This document shows positions 34,255 through 46,010 of a stretch of 64,000 nucleotides of DNA, in pieces. The DNA is taken from assembly GCF_037975245.1 (NCBI RefSeq), contig NC_092563.1:25576960-25640959 (forward strand), given 5' to 3'. Every line of letters begins with the position of its first letter. The stretch's first letter is position 1. The notes under the pieces were generated by a model that did no database searches, was not told the DNA's origin, and was given only the letters and a program-made list of their open reading frames with translations. Source of the DNA: Apostichopus japonicus. Its lineage: Eukaryota; Echinodermata; Holothuroidea; Aspidochirotida; Stichopodidae. Made by a program: the position numbers and the translations under genes.

Positions 34255-36559
34255 AGTCGTACGGTCAGTTGGGTCAGCAGCAAACAGAAATTATGGAAAC
34301 ATCCATTCTGTCAGTCAAATATCTACATGTAAAAATTTAAAAAAATTGAAATAAATAGATCAGTAAAAGGAACCCTGAAATTGCAATATGTTAACTGAAA
34401 ATTACTCATCTCAACATCTTTTCTCATTTCCAAACTAAGTTTTTGTTTGTAAATTTGGAGCCCCAAGTAACTTTATTTCATTTGATTTATTTGATTTTCC
34501 ACAGATAATATACATGTATGTGGAGGGAAGTCCTCTAAAAAGCCAATTCAGGCTTAATAAGATAAAGGACTCCCAAGAAAAAAGGAGCTAACTTCACATT
34601 TCCAGTTGGGGATATTAATGAACATGGTGAGCTGTGTTACATGAGATTATATTTCACTTAAAGTTAAAAACAAAATATTAAAAATATACTATGGATGATT
34701 TTAATGGAATTAATGGAATTTTTGCGCAAAATCAACCGATGTGGAATGTGCAGGTGGTATGCATTCATCCAATGCTACTGGATAAGGCCTACTCCATGTC
34801 CATAGTAATTGAGTCTGAATGAATGCAGACCAAGAAATGAAGAAACCTTCATGTGTTCATTGTGTCGCTTCAATGTTTACTTCTAACTTCAACATATGCA
34901 AATAAGGAATCACCACACAAATTAAATGGCTTAAAGTATTCAATTGTCTTCAAATTTATTTCTAAACCCTACAGTATATCTACCGTTATCAACTCTGGCT
35001 CTGATTGGCCAATGTGGCATCATGTAACCATCCTGGTAATAATGACCATCTTGCTTAAATAAGTAGTATGCAAAAACAATGACAAGATTGGGGCATAAAA
35101 TTGTGAACATTATCTCACACTTTTACCATTAATGAGGTGAAATCACCTCTTTTTAATGCTGTGGTACGTGATAACTGACTCTTATTTTCAAGCTAAGATA
35201 TTTTGACACTAATTTAGAAAATATTCAAATGTCTAGAATGCTCTTTGGATGCTGAAAGTAACATTGAATGGGAAGCAAACAGTATTATCACTATCAAACC
35301 AGTTCATGCAGATATATAAATTGTACTCATATAACATGTCTGAACCAAGTCAATATCCATGAAATAGTCAAGTATTCCTTAAGCCAAGATCATATGTGCT
35401 CAAAATGTTTTCTATATATACTATATATATAGAAAGTGGGAAATCGGGATCCCTGTCTGCAACAAAAATATCAAATTAATAAATCTAAACTTATCTTTCC
35501 TACTTTTTCAAATGCCTTACTTTGAATGTTACATTTCAGTTATCCATCACTGTGTTATAACAATGAGAAATTTAACAAAGAGATGAAGTTAAAATGCATT
35601 TTAAGTACTTTCAACTTGGTCAATACTGGACCAAGAATTCATACAATGGAGAAAAGATCAACTTTGTATTCTGACTCTGAGGGCTGAGGCACTTTATGAA
35701 TTGGATTTTACAGTTAACAACTTTAGAATTATTAAATTAATCATGCCATAAGTTAGGCCTAGCCTACTTTTATTTTACCTTGCCTTATTTTGACCCAAAT
35801 TGTAGAAAATATGCAGTCCTGATGTTATCACCAATTTTGTATCATAGTACCGATACATATATGGGCCCTTTTTTCTTCTTAAGTTGTTAAGATTTAATGT
35901 ACGTACGAACTTGAGGTTTCTCTTTACTTACCACTTGGTCCTTTGGTTTGTCCAATTGCTAACGCTTTACCAGTGCCAATTCTGTTAAAGTTACTTTATG
36001 CCTGTCCCTAACTGAAGTTAGGCATAACATTAAGTAGGCAATGAAGTATTATACTTAGTTATAGACTGATATAGTTATGGTTGTATGGGCCTAAGGCAAA
36101 ACTTGAGTCTTACAGTTAAACCTAAGTTAGGCTAGGGTTACTCATCGGTGTAGGTCAGTGTAGGTCTATGTCAGAACGTTAGCCCTTACGTTCTATAGTA
36201 CCTAGGCCTACCGTCTTATATTACGGCTGCTATACCCTAGGCCTAACACAGGCCATAACTTTACTTTAGGCGATGTCTAAAATGAAATAAATTTATATTA
36301 AAATCATATGACTTATACCATTACTATTCTTGTTATTCTCTGTACTCCAGTGAACATTGCATTGTCAGATGGATCCGGCATTTGAAGGAAAAAACGTCAG
36401 ATTATTACATTCGAATTTGGGTATCTTGGTCAAGACTGATACTAGGTTCAATCACTATTTTGTACCAATACTTCTGTGATAGATATACGAATACTATATG
36501 GGCCTACACTGTAAGTTATTTTCGCTTGTAGCAGTGCAACATTGTGTAAAAGATGAAAA
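34255..36559 (-). other. 5' UTR and upstream intron of the ZNF507-like gene
   Basis: A possible acceptor (ACATGTAG on the minus strand, ending at 34323) would place 68 bases of 5' UTR before the ATG. A minus-strand donor-like GTAAGTAAAG near 35931 might end an upstream noncoding exon. No coding sequence, RNA gene or clear repeat is seen. Confidence 0.3.
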
Positions 36560-36818
36560 CGCAAGAAAATAACCGGCTCGCGCCGATCACGTGACTAATC
36601 AGGTCAGGTGGTACATTATGAATAGTCATCAGTTCTTTTATGCAAATTAATACGATAACGTGATGGAAGCCTCCTCTCTCCGCTCACTTGAAAGAAACAC
36701 CTGCGAATCTGTCGCCTATTTCTGAAACAATCCTGCATGTCTGGTCAGCTACTATTGCTGTATCTTCATCTTTGGTATCCTAAGAAGTACTTGGAGGTAG
36801 TTTTTATTCGGCAAAGGG
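36560..36818. promoter_or_regulatory. Candidate bidirectional promoter and + strand 5' UTR exon
   Basis: A more CpG-containing stretch between two divergent zinc-finger genes. It holds a palindromic TCACGTGA E-box (36587-36594) and an octamer ATGCAAAT (36640-36647). A + strand donor GTAAGA at 36819 follows a purine-rich AAAGGG; an exon ending at 36818 could be the first noncoding exon of the zinc-finger gene whose coding starts at 48008. Inference from position and motifs only. Confidence 0.3.
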
Positions 36819-37525
36819 GTAAGAAATAATGCCATAATCGTCTGAAAATGAGTGTACACGATGTTATCTTTTATCGTAAAACGTTGTTTTACAGTTACTA
36901 ACGCGCAGCCGTTACAGAGTAGGGTAACCGCCATACATTTTGTGCACTTGTACTTTGAAGCAAAATCTATGGTAAGGCCTGAAAACGGGAAGCCTGTAGG
37001 CGAAACATTACCTCTAACAGATTCCGTCTTGAAGAACATAGCACTGGATGGGTATATGCAGAAAATTTCCAGTAACTCTCGCCAAGTATGAACAGTTAGT
37101 AACAGTTAAACTAATGCTACTTTTAAGATGGATCTTGAGAGTTTTATTTTCAATCGTATGGAGTTGGCTAACTTGGCTTAGCCTAGTGTTGTTATTAATT
37201 TTACCGTCAACTAAAAGCCTATCGTTAGGCTATAGGCCCCAGGCCTAGCCAAAATAGATAGGCTGAGCATGTAGTCTATGGAGACTTGACTACCAACTAT
37301 ACCACAATGCTGGGATCACCTGTCTTTAGGACCATGCAGTAGAGTAAACCTAGGTATGCGTAGATTCTTTGCCAGTGCATGACACTACTCTTTATCCAAC
37401 ATAATTTATGGTATATTATTAATTAAGCCTATTCGGTGATCTAATTCAAACATACAGGATTGTTCATGGTTTGGAGAATATTGAGTATGTTTTAAATTGT
37501 TTACCTTAGATCAGTCTGCCAAACC

Positions 37526-37720
37526 AGAGGGCATAGCTACAAGATTGCTTAGAAGCATTGCAAGTCATACACACGTCTCAACTATTTTTCTTACTTTGTT
37601 ATTGTTAATAGATGGAACTCGCTTCCTGAGGTTGTAGGCTCTACAACCTTCATTGAATGATTTTAAGGCAAAATTGGATAGCCAATGGAATCTTAATGAT
37701 GAGAAACTGTATATTTTTTA
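37526..37720 (+). mobile_element. LINE reverse-transcriptase 3' fossil (CR1/L2-like)
   Basis: Translating from 37526 gives RGHSYKIA, a stop, KHCKSYTRLNYFSYF, then VIVNRWNSLPEVV, which matches the conserved tail of CR1/L2-type LINE proteins (RGHxxK...FFSxRVVNxWNSLPEEVV). One frame shift later the DNA reads DFKAKLDSQW, the next part of the same signature. It is an inactive, 5'-truncated copy with an in-frame stop and a frameshift. Confidence 0.65.
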
Positions 37721-40467
37721 GGCAATTGGAATTTTACAATGTATCATTAGTGTCAAGTGCTGTTAGTCTATTTTTGTGTTTGTGAACTTTGGATGTTTTG
37801 TGCTGAAGTTGGAAGGGTTTAAAAGGACTTTCCTTTCTTGGAATCAAAAATCAATTACTACTAGTACTAACCTATGAAGTACCGTACTCTGTAGGTATAG
37901 CAAGCCATAGGATTTCAGATGTAATGGTAAGTTTTTCTCGGGTTACGTGATTTTTTATTGTGGTAACCCATTTAGGGTATGGTGAAAAAATTCATGGGAA
38001 ACCATTTTTTTGTGATAACTCCCACATTAAAAAAATAACAAAATGTAATGTTAACCGACTCATGTAAAATTATTCTTCCCTACAATACATGAAGGAAATC
38101 ATCTTGGGTCATTTTAACAAAAATCAGAAAATCTTTTTTAAACAAAATTTGAAAAATAAATTACATGTTTAGTTTCCTGTCCAGTCAGATCGTGCACTTT
38201 TAGTTTTCAACTTATAAGTATTTATAACCAGTATGCATTTTGATGTGAGTAGCATATGTCTTCCATCTTAATTTTTCTGTCATTTTGAAAAATAATTCCA
38301 CTCATTGGAGACTTCATCAAGTCAAATATTTCCTTGTTATTCTGGCTTCCTATGTAGTTCGATGTCATTCTCTATAAAAAGGACTACTTGGCAGATTTGC
38401 AATTTGAAATTTTCAACAGTTTGTGTGTGGAATACAACATGTTAGAATGACGTAGTGTTAGAGCTGATTGCGATTTCTGCTCTTAAATGTTTCGCTGTGG
38501 TACGTTCTTTGTAAGCAAGTTGCAGGTTGTTCTATTATTGTATGGATGTAAGTTTTGGGAGCTATTTTGGGTTTTCAAACGTGAAATCCACAACATTTTA
38601 ACAGATTTAGCAGAGGAATATTGTTTTTACGTTCGTTCTCTAAGTGCATGAATGAAGTGTATTTACTGTCAGTTCTTTTGGTGCAATTGGGCCTTTTTTA
38701 TCCATAGAAATAATTACAATAATCTATTGCATTAAATAAGTTTGTGACAGTGTTTCCCAAAAAGGAGATGGCACAAAAAGGGAATTAAACCATCATCCTT
38801 CCTATGTCAATACAGTATAATGCACTGTAAGCAAACGGATAAACTGCTACTTTCTTTGGGACCATCTCAGCCCCAAAAATTCCAGGGCAAATTTTTAAGT
38901 GCTGGGTGGGCGCAGATTTTTTTAGCCCAACCCACTTTTGTGGGTAGAGCATATATGTGAAAATTTAGCTGGGAAAGCATACATGTGTTATTTATTTTAA
39001 AAAGCCTGCACAAGTACAATTGCTGGTTGACTTTTGTGAAATTTACAGTGAAGGTGCCACATTGGGATGGCAATATAGCTTGTTCATGAATAGATGATTG
39101 GATAAAAGGAAGTGGTATTTATTGCAATTATTCATCTTATTTCAGTGTCTTAGCATTCTTTTTAGAGTTCTCACTCCTTTAATAATGTGCTTGTAGGATA
39201 TAGTAGTGAGCTGTATCTGGAGGGAGGAAGCTCATCAGAGTGCGGAACAGCAAAAAGTCATATAAGCCATTGCATATCAGGAGGCAGATCCTTTCAATAC
39301 CAAGTAGATACAGTACTTACCCATGGGTGTGTTTTTTGCCCTATTGGTGTATCATTCCTTACCCTCAATTGATATATGTAAAATGTAATATTTGTTGCCA
39401 GTTGATCTTGGTCTTAGTAGGGAAGAGGTCTAAGCTTAGTGACCATGAGTAATTTGCTAGAATTGGGGGGCAAACTGGAAAATAGGGGGAGAACAGGGAA
39501 ATTGTGGGGAAATAGGGGGACTGGGAAATCAGGGACAAACTGGGAAATGGGGGTGGGGGTTGTGCCAAATTGGGATATTGGGGTACTGGGAAATAGGTGG
39601 TGAACTGGGATATCTGGGACAAACCTGCAATGGAGCAATACTACAGTACTGTATGCACATGAAAACAGTAATTGCTTCAACCTTCAAAGAAAACAGATAT
39701 AAAAAAAAATAACCATAATGGGCCATAACTTCAAAAATAAGACAGTTTTGCAGTAGGAAATGTAACTTTGGGAATTCAAGCTTGACAGGTTGGATTATGT
39801 GCAGACATTGTCTAGTTAGTATTTTCGTGTTAATAGGGGCAATTCACCTGTATGCTACCATATATACTCTATAAACAAGATGTTCCCGACTGGATGGTCT
39901 GCCTTGCTTGATGCAACTTTGTTTTCTGCTTGTCAAATTTCATTGAATGTCAAAGTTCATATCATGTCAACAGATTTCAAACTTTATGTAACCATTGTAT
40001 AAAAAAATTCCTATTGAAGGTCAAACAATCCCCAAATTGTTCCAAAGAATAGTCAAGAGGTTTTCATATGAATGATAGGTAACCTGATAAATACAAAACA
40101 GCACTTCACCAAATCATGTGATTTACAGGTTAAGAAAAAACAACACTTGAAACTTACAACAAGCCCCAAAGAGACACTGCACAGCTGCCAAAACAGGTTT
40201 GGATATAAGTCTACAAATGCAAACAGATTTTTGTCATTCCGTATTCCTCACACTGATTAAGATCTGTATTGTTGCGATCCACTCACGATGCTGAAAGTTA
40301 ACATATTCACAGTCTTATCACAGATTAGGAGCAAATGGGTTGAAGCAGAGGTGAGTGTGCCTCTTAATCTTATTGATTATCTATTGGTGTAAAGCACACT
40401 TCATTTAGTTGGTTGTACTTGACTTGACTTCTGTAATGCTCTGTTGTAAGTCACAATTGTGCATATT

Positions 40468-40680
40468 CAGTGGCGGATCCAGGATTTCGCCGAAGGGGGG
40501 GCCCAGATGGGAAATGCCTAATCGTCGTCCTGGGGGAGGGGTCTAAGGGGAGTGGGTGCCCCCCTCCCCTTTGGGAAAATTTCACAAAATATGGAGGTCC
40601 TCGGTGCAATCTGGTGCTACTTTTCGTGAAAGTTTGGAGTAAAATTTATTTCCAATAAATCATGTATTCATGGTTTGCCG
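40468..40680 (+). mobile_element. hAT-like non-autonomous element, 5' part
   Basis: Begins CAGTGGCGGATCCAGGATTT. An internal block (GGGGGAGGGGTC, then GTGCAATCTGGTGCTA) is shared with the minus strand of the element at 56779-57320, so both belong to one family. The right terminus is not identified. Confidence 0.55.
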
Positions 40681-40757
40681 GGCATATATTTGCAAATTCG
40701 AGCAATGAGCTGGGATTTACGTCTTTGGGGAGTAGGTGGTGATGCAAACTACTTTTT

Positions 40758-43220
40758 GGTTCCTTGCTGAAAGCAAAGGAACCTATGTATTCAGGTTGGC
40801 GTGTGTGTGTGTGTGTGTGTGTGTGTGACGCTTAAGCTTGTATGCACGATAACTCAACAAGGGATTGACTGATCATGATCAAACTTGGTGGGTGGGTGGC
40901 CCATAGTGAGTAGATGAACCCTATTGTTTTTGGTGCCCACAAAGGTCACCAAAGGTCAGTTATGGTCCAAAAACCCAAAATACTAAAACTGCAATAACTC
41001 CCAGTGCCAATGTGCGACAAGGTTGATATTTTGGGACAAGTTGTGAACTGGTTAGGGCAATATTTTGAAACTTAACGGTCATGTGATCTGAGGTCACCAA
41101 AGGTCAATTAATGTTAAAAAACTAGTATTTTTGCGATAACTTGAGAACGAATTGTCCGTTAGGGTTGGGAGTTGCTTCAGTGTAATCCAATTGTCGACCC
41201 ACATCTGGGTGACCCTTGACCTCAATTTGACCTCTGGTGACCTTTTCATGTTTTGGGGATTTTTACAGTTTCGATGCTATTTTCAGATGTCAAAGGTACC
41301 TTCCGATCATAAATATCGATAGGTTGACCCCCGTGTGACCTTTGTGTGCGAACTTATATGGGGTCAAAGTTTTCGGTCAGAGTTAGGATGGCTGTACAGA
41401 CTTATCGTGTTGATTTTTGGAATCAGCAGATCAAACTACATTTGAAACCAAGGTCAAAAGGTCAAAGGTCACATTAGAAAAAATGTGCTTAGTTTGGGAG
41501 AAAATGGGCGAAAAAGAAAATGTTTGGTTTTGATGCTAGATTTGGATATCAAAGGTACCTTCCGATCAAAAATGTCAATGGGTTGACACCCGGGTGACCT
41601 TTGTGTGTAAAGTTATACAAGGTCAAAGTTAATTTTCAGACATTTAATGCAATAACTCCCAGGGCCAAGGTGTAACAAGGTTGATATTTTGGGACAAGTT
41701 GCAAATGGTATAGAGGAATATTTTCAAACTTAACGGTCATGTGATCCGAGGTCATCAAAGGTCAATTAATGTTAAAAAACTAGTATTTTCGGTGAGAAAA
41801 TGGGCAAAGAAAAAAATTGTTTGAATTTTTACAGTTTTGATGCTATATTCACGTCTCACCAATCAAAAATGTCAATAGGTTTACCCCAGGTGACCTTTGT
41901 GTGTGAAGTTTTATGAGGTCAAAGTAAATTTTCAGACATTTAGTGCAATAATTCCCAGTTCCAAGGTGTGACATGGTTGATATTTTGGGACAAGTTGCAA
42001 ATGGTATAGGGGAATATTTTCAAACTTAACGGTCATGTGATCCGAGGTCACCAAAGGTCAATTAATGATAAAAAACTAGTATTTTTGCGATAACTTGAGA
42101 ACGAATTGTCCGTTAGGGTTGGGAGTTGCTTCAGTGTAATCCAATTGTCGACCCACATCTGGGTGACCCTTGACCTCAATTTGACCTCTGGTGACCTTTT
42201 CATGTTTTGGGGATTTTTACAGTTTCGATGCTATTTTCAGATGTCAAAGGTACCTTCTGATCATAAATGTCAATGGGTTGACCCCCGTGTGACCTTCGTG
42301 TGCGAAGTTATACGAGGTCAAAGTTAATTTTCAGACATTTAATGCAATAACTCTCAGTTCCAAAGTGTGACACGGTTGATATTTTGGGACAAGTTGCAAA
42401 TGGTATAGGGGAATATTTTCAAACTTAACGGTCATGTGATCCGAGGTCACCAAAGGTCAATTAATGATAAAAAACTAGTATTTTTGTGATAACTTGAGAA
42501 CGAACTGTCCGTTAAGGTTGGGAGTTGCTTCAATGTAATCCAGTTGTCAACCCGCATCTGGGTGACCCTTGACCTCAATTTGACCTCTGGTGACCTTTTC
42601 GTGTTTTGGGGATTTTTACAGTTTCGATGCTATTTTCAGATGTCAAAGGTGCCTTCTGATCATAAATGTCAATAGGTTGACCCCAATGTGACCTTCGTGT
42701 GCGAAGTTATACGAGGTCAAAGTTAAAAATTATTAATGAGGTCACGGGTCAAACGTGAAAAACTCCCAAGTTGCAATAACTTAGCTACTATTTATTGGAA
42801 TTTCGTCAAACTTGGTATGATGATATTGGTAGATAGTCTCCACACACTGATGTGTGTTGCAATTGATATAATGCATGTTTATAAGGGGGGGGCCTAGCAT
42901 TATTTCGTTATGAAAAGTTTGTATGCACAATAACTCAACAAGGGAATGACCAATCATTACCATACTTGGTGAGTGGGTGGCCCATAGTAAGTAGATTATC
43001 CCTGTTGATGTTGGTGCTCATTTCATGAATATTAATGAGGTCATGGAGTCAAACGTGAAATACTCCAAATTGCAATTACTTGGCTACTATTACTAGTCGG
43101 AATTTCGTCAAACTTGGTATGATGATAATGGTAGATAGTCTTCACACACTGATGTGTGTTGCAATTGATATCAGGGCTTAGCATTACTTTGGCAACAAAA
43201 GTTTGTGAGCATAAATTACT
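40758..43220 (+). repeat. Hairpin-capped repeat cluster rich in AGGTCA half-sites
   Basis: Opens with a hairpin (GGTTCCTTGCT/AGCAAAGGAACC, 40758-40783) and a (GT)n run, then ATAACTCAACAAGGGATTGA. Inside, large units are repeated: CTTAACGGTCATGTGATC starts at 41071, 41729, 42025 and 42424, and a second kind of unit (TCGTCAAACTTGGTATGATG) occurs near 42803 and 43107. AGGTCA or GGTCAAAG motifs occur many times on both strands. No protein is encoded. Related copies lie near 16642, 49282 and 50040. Confidence 0.8.
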
Positions 43221-43454
43221 GTTGTTGTATTAGGGCTTTGTTAGAAATTTCCCTATGAATGGAACTAATGAACAGCAGCAAGGAACCATGAAATGTTTTC
43301 ATTCTGGTTACCAGGCTACTCCAGGCCATTTCATCTTGGATGCCCCCTTCCAGATGGAGACTATTGATGCAGTCAGAGTGCCCCTCTCACCTTCACTTTA
43401 TCAGAATGATGGTGTACTCTTTTTGCAAATTTATTTTACAAAAAATTACACGCA

Positions 43455-43870
43455 CAGTGGCGTAGCTAGGATTTTTTGAGTGGGGGGGCCATGGGGGGCT
43501 GTTCTTTCTTGTGGGGGGGCGGAGTTAACTATCTAAGCGGAGCGCCACCTTGGTTGGCGCGGAGCGTACAGAGAAAATTTGAGATTTCAGCACCCCCCAG
43601 ATCGCAGGAGATGGCACCTGTGAGGCAAAATAGCAACCAAAAAGATGTGCAACTTTGGTGACAGAAATGCAAAAAAAGTTTTTTCTCTTTCATGCTGACT
43701 GGCCTTGCCAACTCAGCCAGACTTTTAACTTGAGGGAAGTTGGCATCATTTGTCGTTTCAAGCTGTCAAGGCCTTTCTCCCAACTCAAACCCCTGTGGGC
43801 TACCGGTAGATTTGCAGGATATGCCCACATGTGGACTTAAATAGCATTAGAGGAAGGGGTGGAAGACTAA
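43455..43870 (+). mobile_element. CAGTGG-type element with GGAGCGCCA core
   Basis: Starts CAGTGGCGTAGCTAGG and contains CTATCTAAGCGGAGCGCCA then GGTTGGCGCGGAGCGTACA, a core also present at 44535-44890. A matching inverted end was not found; the right boundary is a guess. Confidence 0.5.
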
Positions 43871-44032
43871 CACGCATCGATGTTTCGGTAATGGTCCACA
43901 TTGATGGCTCGGTGCTTATTAGGCCATTTATTGGGTTTCTTGAGGCAGCTGTCATCAGAATCTGGCTTTTTGTGCCAATCGATGACCGATAACATGTATT
44001 GGTATGTAAATTTCTTCTTCATATATCTAGCA

Positions 44033-44266
44033 ACACTCTAAAAACAAATGAGTGGATTTCATTCCATTGGAGTGATCACTCGGCGCGCTTCAAATTAAGA
44101 GTAAAATTTAACTCTATTGGAGTTAACCCTCACTCCTAATATGAGTGAATATAACTCTATTAGGAGTTAAGATTTACTCCAATGGAGTGGAAATTCACTC
44201 TTATACCGGAATGTGCTCAGTGATCACTCCAATGGAGTGAAATTCACCTATGTTTTTATCAGTACA
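44033..44266. mobile_element. Palindromic MITE with about 45-bp terminal inverted repeats
   Basis: The left arm reads GTGGATTTCATTCCATTGG then AGTGATCAC; the reverse complement of the right arm reads GTGAATTTCACTCCATTGG then AGTGATCAC. Outer sequences (CTCTAAAAACAAATGAGTG versus CTGATAAAAACATAGGTG) are similar too. The middle contains further ACTCCNATNGGAGT-type palindromes. No target duplication was resolved. Confidence 0.7.
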
Positions 44267-44534
44267 GTACAGTGCATATCATCATAGACGTACGTACTAC
44301 GTACGTTCGTATATCAGACGCACTCGATACCCACGATACGATACGGTCCTGGAGAAACTATTTCCACTCATCATTTTTTAAGGCGATACAGTAGTGAGTA
44401 TTGAACAGGCACAGCCGCATGTTTGCAGGAAATTCAGAATTCCCAATATTTTATATCTCTACCAATAGTGAAAATCATGTTTCGACAGTTTCGTGGACAT
44501 AAAAAGTTGTTTTGTGGAATATTCAATGACATAT

Positions 44535-44890
44535 CAGGGGCGGATGCAGGATTTGTGACAGGGGGGGGGGGTCTGACTGGTCCAGCCGCGCCTGAACGTA
44601 AGACTATCTAAGCGGAGCGCCATCATCGGTTGGCGCGGAGCGTACAAGAAAATTTTTGGCTTTACAAACCCCCCAGATGGCCGGAAACGGCACTTCCCGA
44701 GTATTCTAAGCAGCATGTACCTAGCCTGAAAATATGGATCTCATGTCTGCAATTTCAGGCCCCCCGTAGCTACGCCACTGATCACGCATGGGGCACTTTC
44801 CCTCGAACGCGGTAAAAAAAAAAAAAAAAAAAAAAAAATCAGGATTTTCAAAAAGGGGGGGCCCGGGCCCCCCCCCTGGATCCGCCCCTG
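44535..44890. mobile_element. hAT-like element with CAGGGGCGGATSCAGG inverted ends
   Basis: Starts CAGGGGCGGATGCAGG and ends CTGGATCCGCCCCTG, a near-perfect inverted pair 356 bp apart. It carries the GCGGAGCGCCA core of the 43455 element, and at 44760-44780 an internal CGTAGCTACGCCACTG terminus, so it may be two nested or fused elements. An A-run (44814-44837) lies inside. The flanking 8-mers do not match, so no target duplication supports the exact ends. Confidence 0.6.
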
Positions 44891-45477
44891 ATATTTAATA
44901 ATGACACTACATTGATGTAATAGAAATATTGTGTACTATTATTGCTAGGAAGGGTTTTTTTGTAAGTGGGAAATAGCTGTAAAGGCCCTAGTAATAATTT
45001 GTTGAAATGACAAGTTGATGATGTCACAGCATTTGAATCGTAAGATTTAATTTCAATGCAGCCCAAGTGATTGAACAGACTTCTTTTGGAGAATTAATCT
45101 CACTAAATCCATAGACACTGACTTGCTAGAGCAACCATGTCGGCTACATTCATGTTAACCACACTAACAGCACTGTCTTAAGACCTTCACATTCCAGTTG
45201 AGAATTGTACTCAAATGTGCTTGTTACTTTCTCTTATAAGATATTACGATTTGAATCAACAGCTATACTGCTGACCTGAGCTATCTACTTCCTAGTGGGC
45301 TTAATGAGGTTCAATGTTAGGCCTGAAGTTCTGAAGTTTTTATTTAAGTTTTAGTTAAGTTCTTAGTTGAAAATGAAATTGGCTAAGCTCCAAGCGGGGA
45401 TTTTCTATGAACAAAGGAAGCCATGCAAGTGAAGTGATCTTTTAGAGTGTTTGATGTCATGAAAACAAAACAAGCAA

Positions 45478-46010
45478 CGGAAAACTTTGCTTTCAGAAAA
45501 AACCAAGAAAGCAGCCCGAACATGCCTCAGTAAGGAAGGAAACAAAATTATGCAGTATAGTATGTTGATATGTTATAGTTAACACAAGTTTCTTGTATAG
45601 TATGATTTATAGAAAAAACTTTTATCTTAATTGATGCATTACTGTCAGACAGCTGAACTAGCCTGCTCTGTAATCACATGCAATTTTCCTACTGTACCTT
45701 CACAAAGTAGAACTGAGATTTTTGACATGTTTGCAATCCAGCTATAGAAAACTTTCATTTCAGAAAAACAAGAAAACAGCCCGAACAAGCCACAGTAATG
45801 GAAAAGAAACAAAATCATGCAGTTAAATATGTTATAATTTACACAAGTTTCATGTACGGTATGATTTATAGAAAATAATTTATATTAACTGATGCATGAC
45901 TGTCAGACAGCTCTTTCACAGTGAACTAGCCTGCTCTGTAATCACATGCAATTTCCCTACCTTCACAAAGTAGATATGAAATTTTGCATAGTGCATGTTT
46001 GAAATCCATT
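45478..46010. repeat. Tandem duplication, about 270 bp
   Basis: Segments 45478-45740 and 45748-46010 share long phrases (AACTAGCCTGCTCTGTAATC, GTATGATTTATAGAAAA, CACAAGTTTC) in the same order with scattered indels, so this is an older duplication. Confidence 0.85.

Noticed and set aside
36843-37091. ORFs on both strands after the candidate promoter
   Set aside because: No known domain; a GTAAGG in the middle and overlapping antisense ORF make coding unlikely.
43448-43876. ACACGCA on both sides of the 43455 element as a target duplication
   Set aside because: Only seven bases match and the right end does not resemble the left terminus, so chance is likely.
44527-44898. 8-bp target duplication for the 44535-44890 element
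   Set aside because: Left TGACATAT and right ATATTTAA do not match; only the inverted ends support the element.
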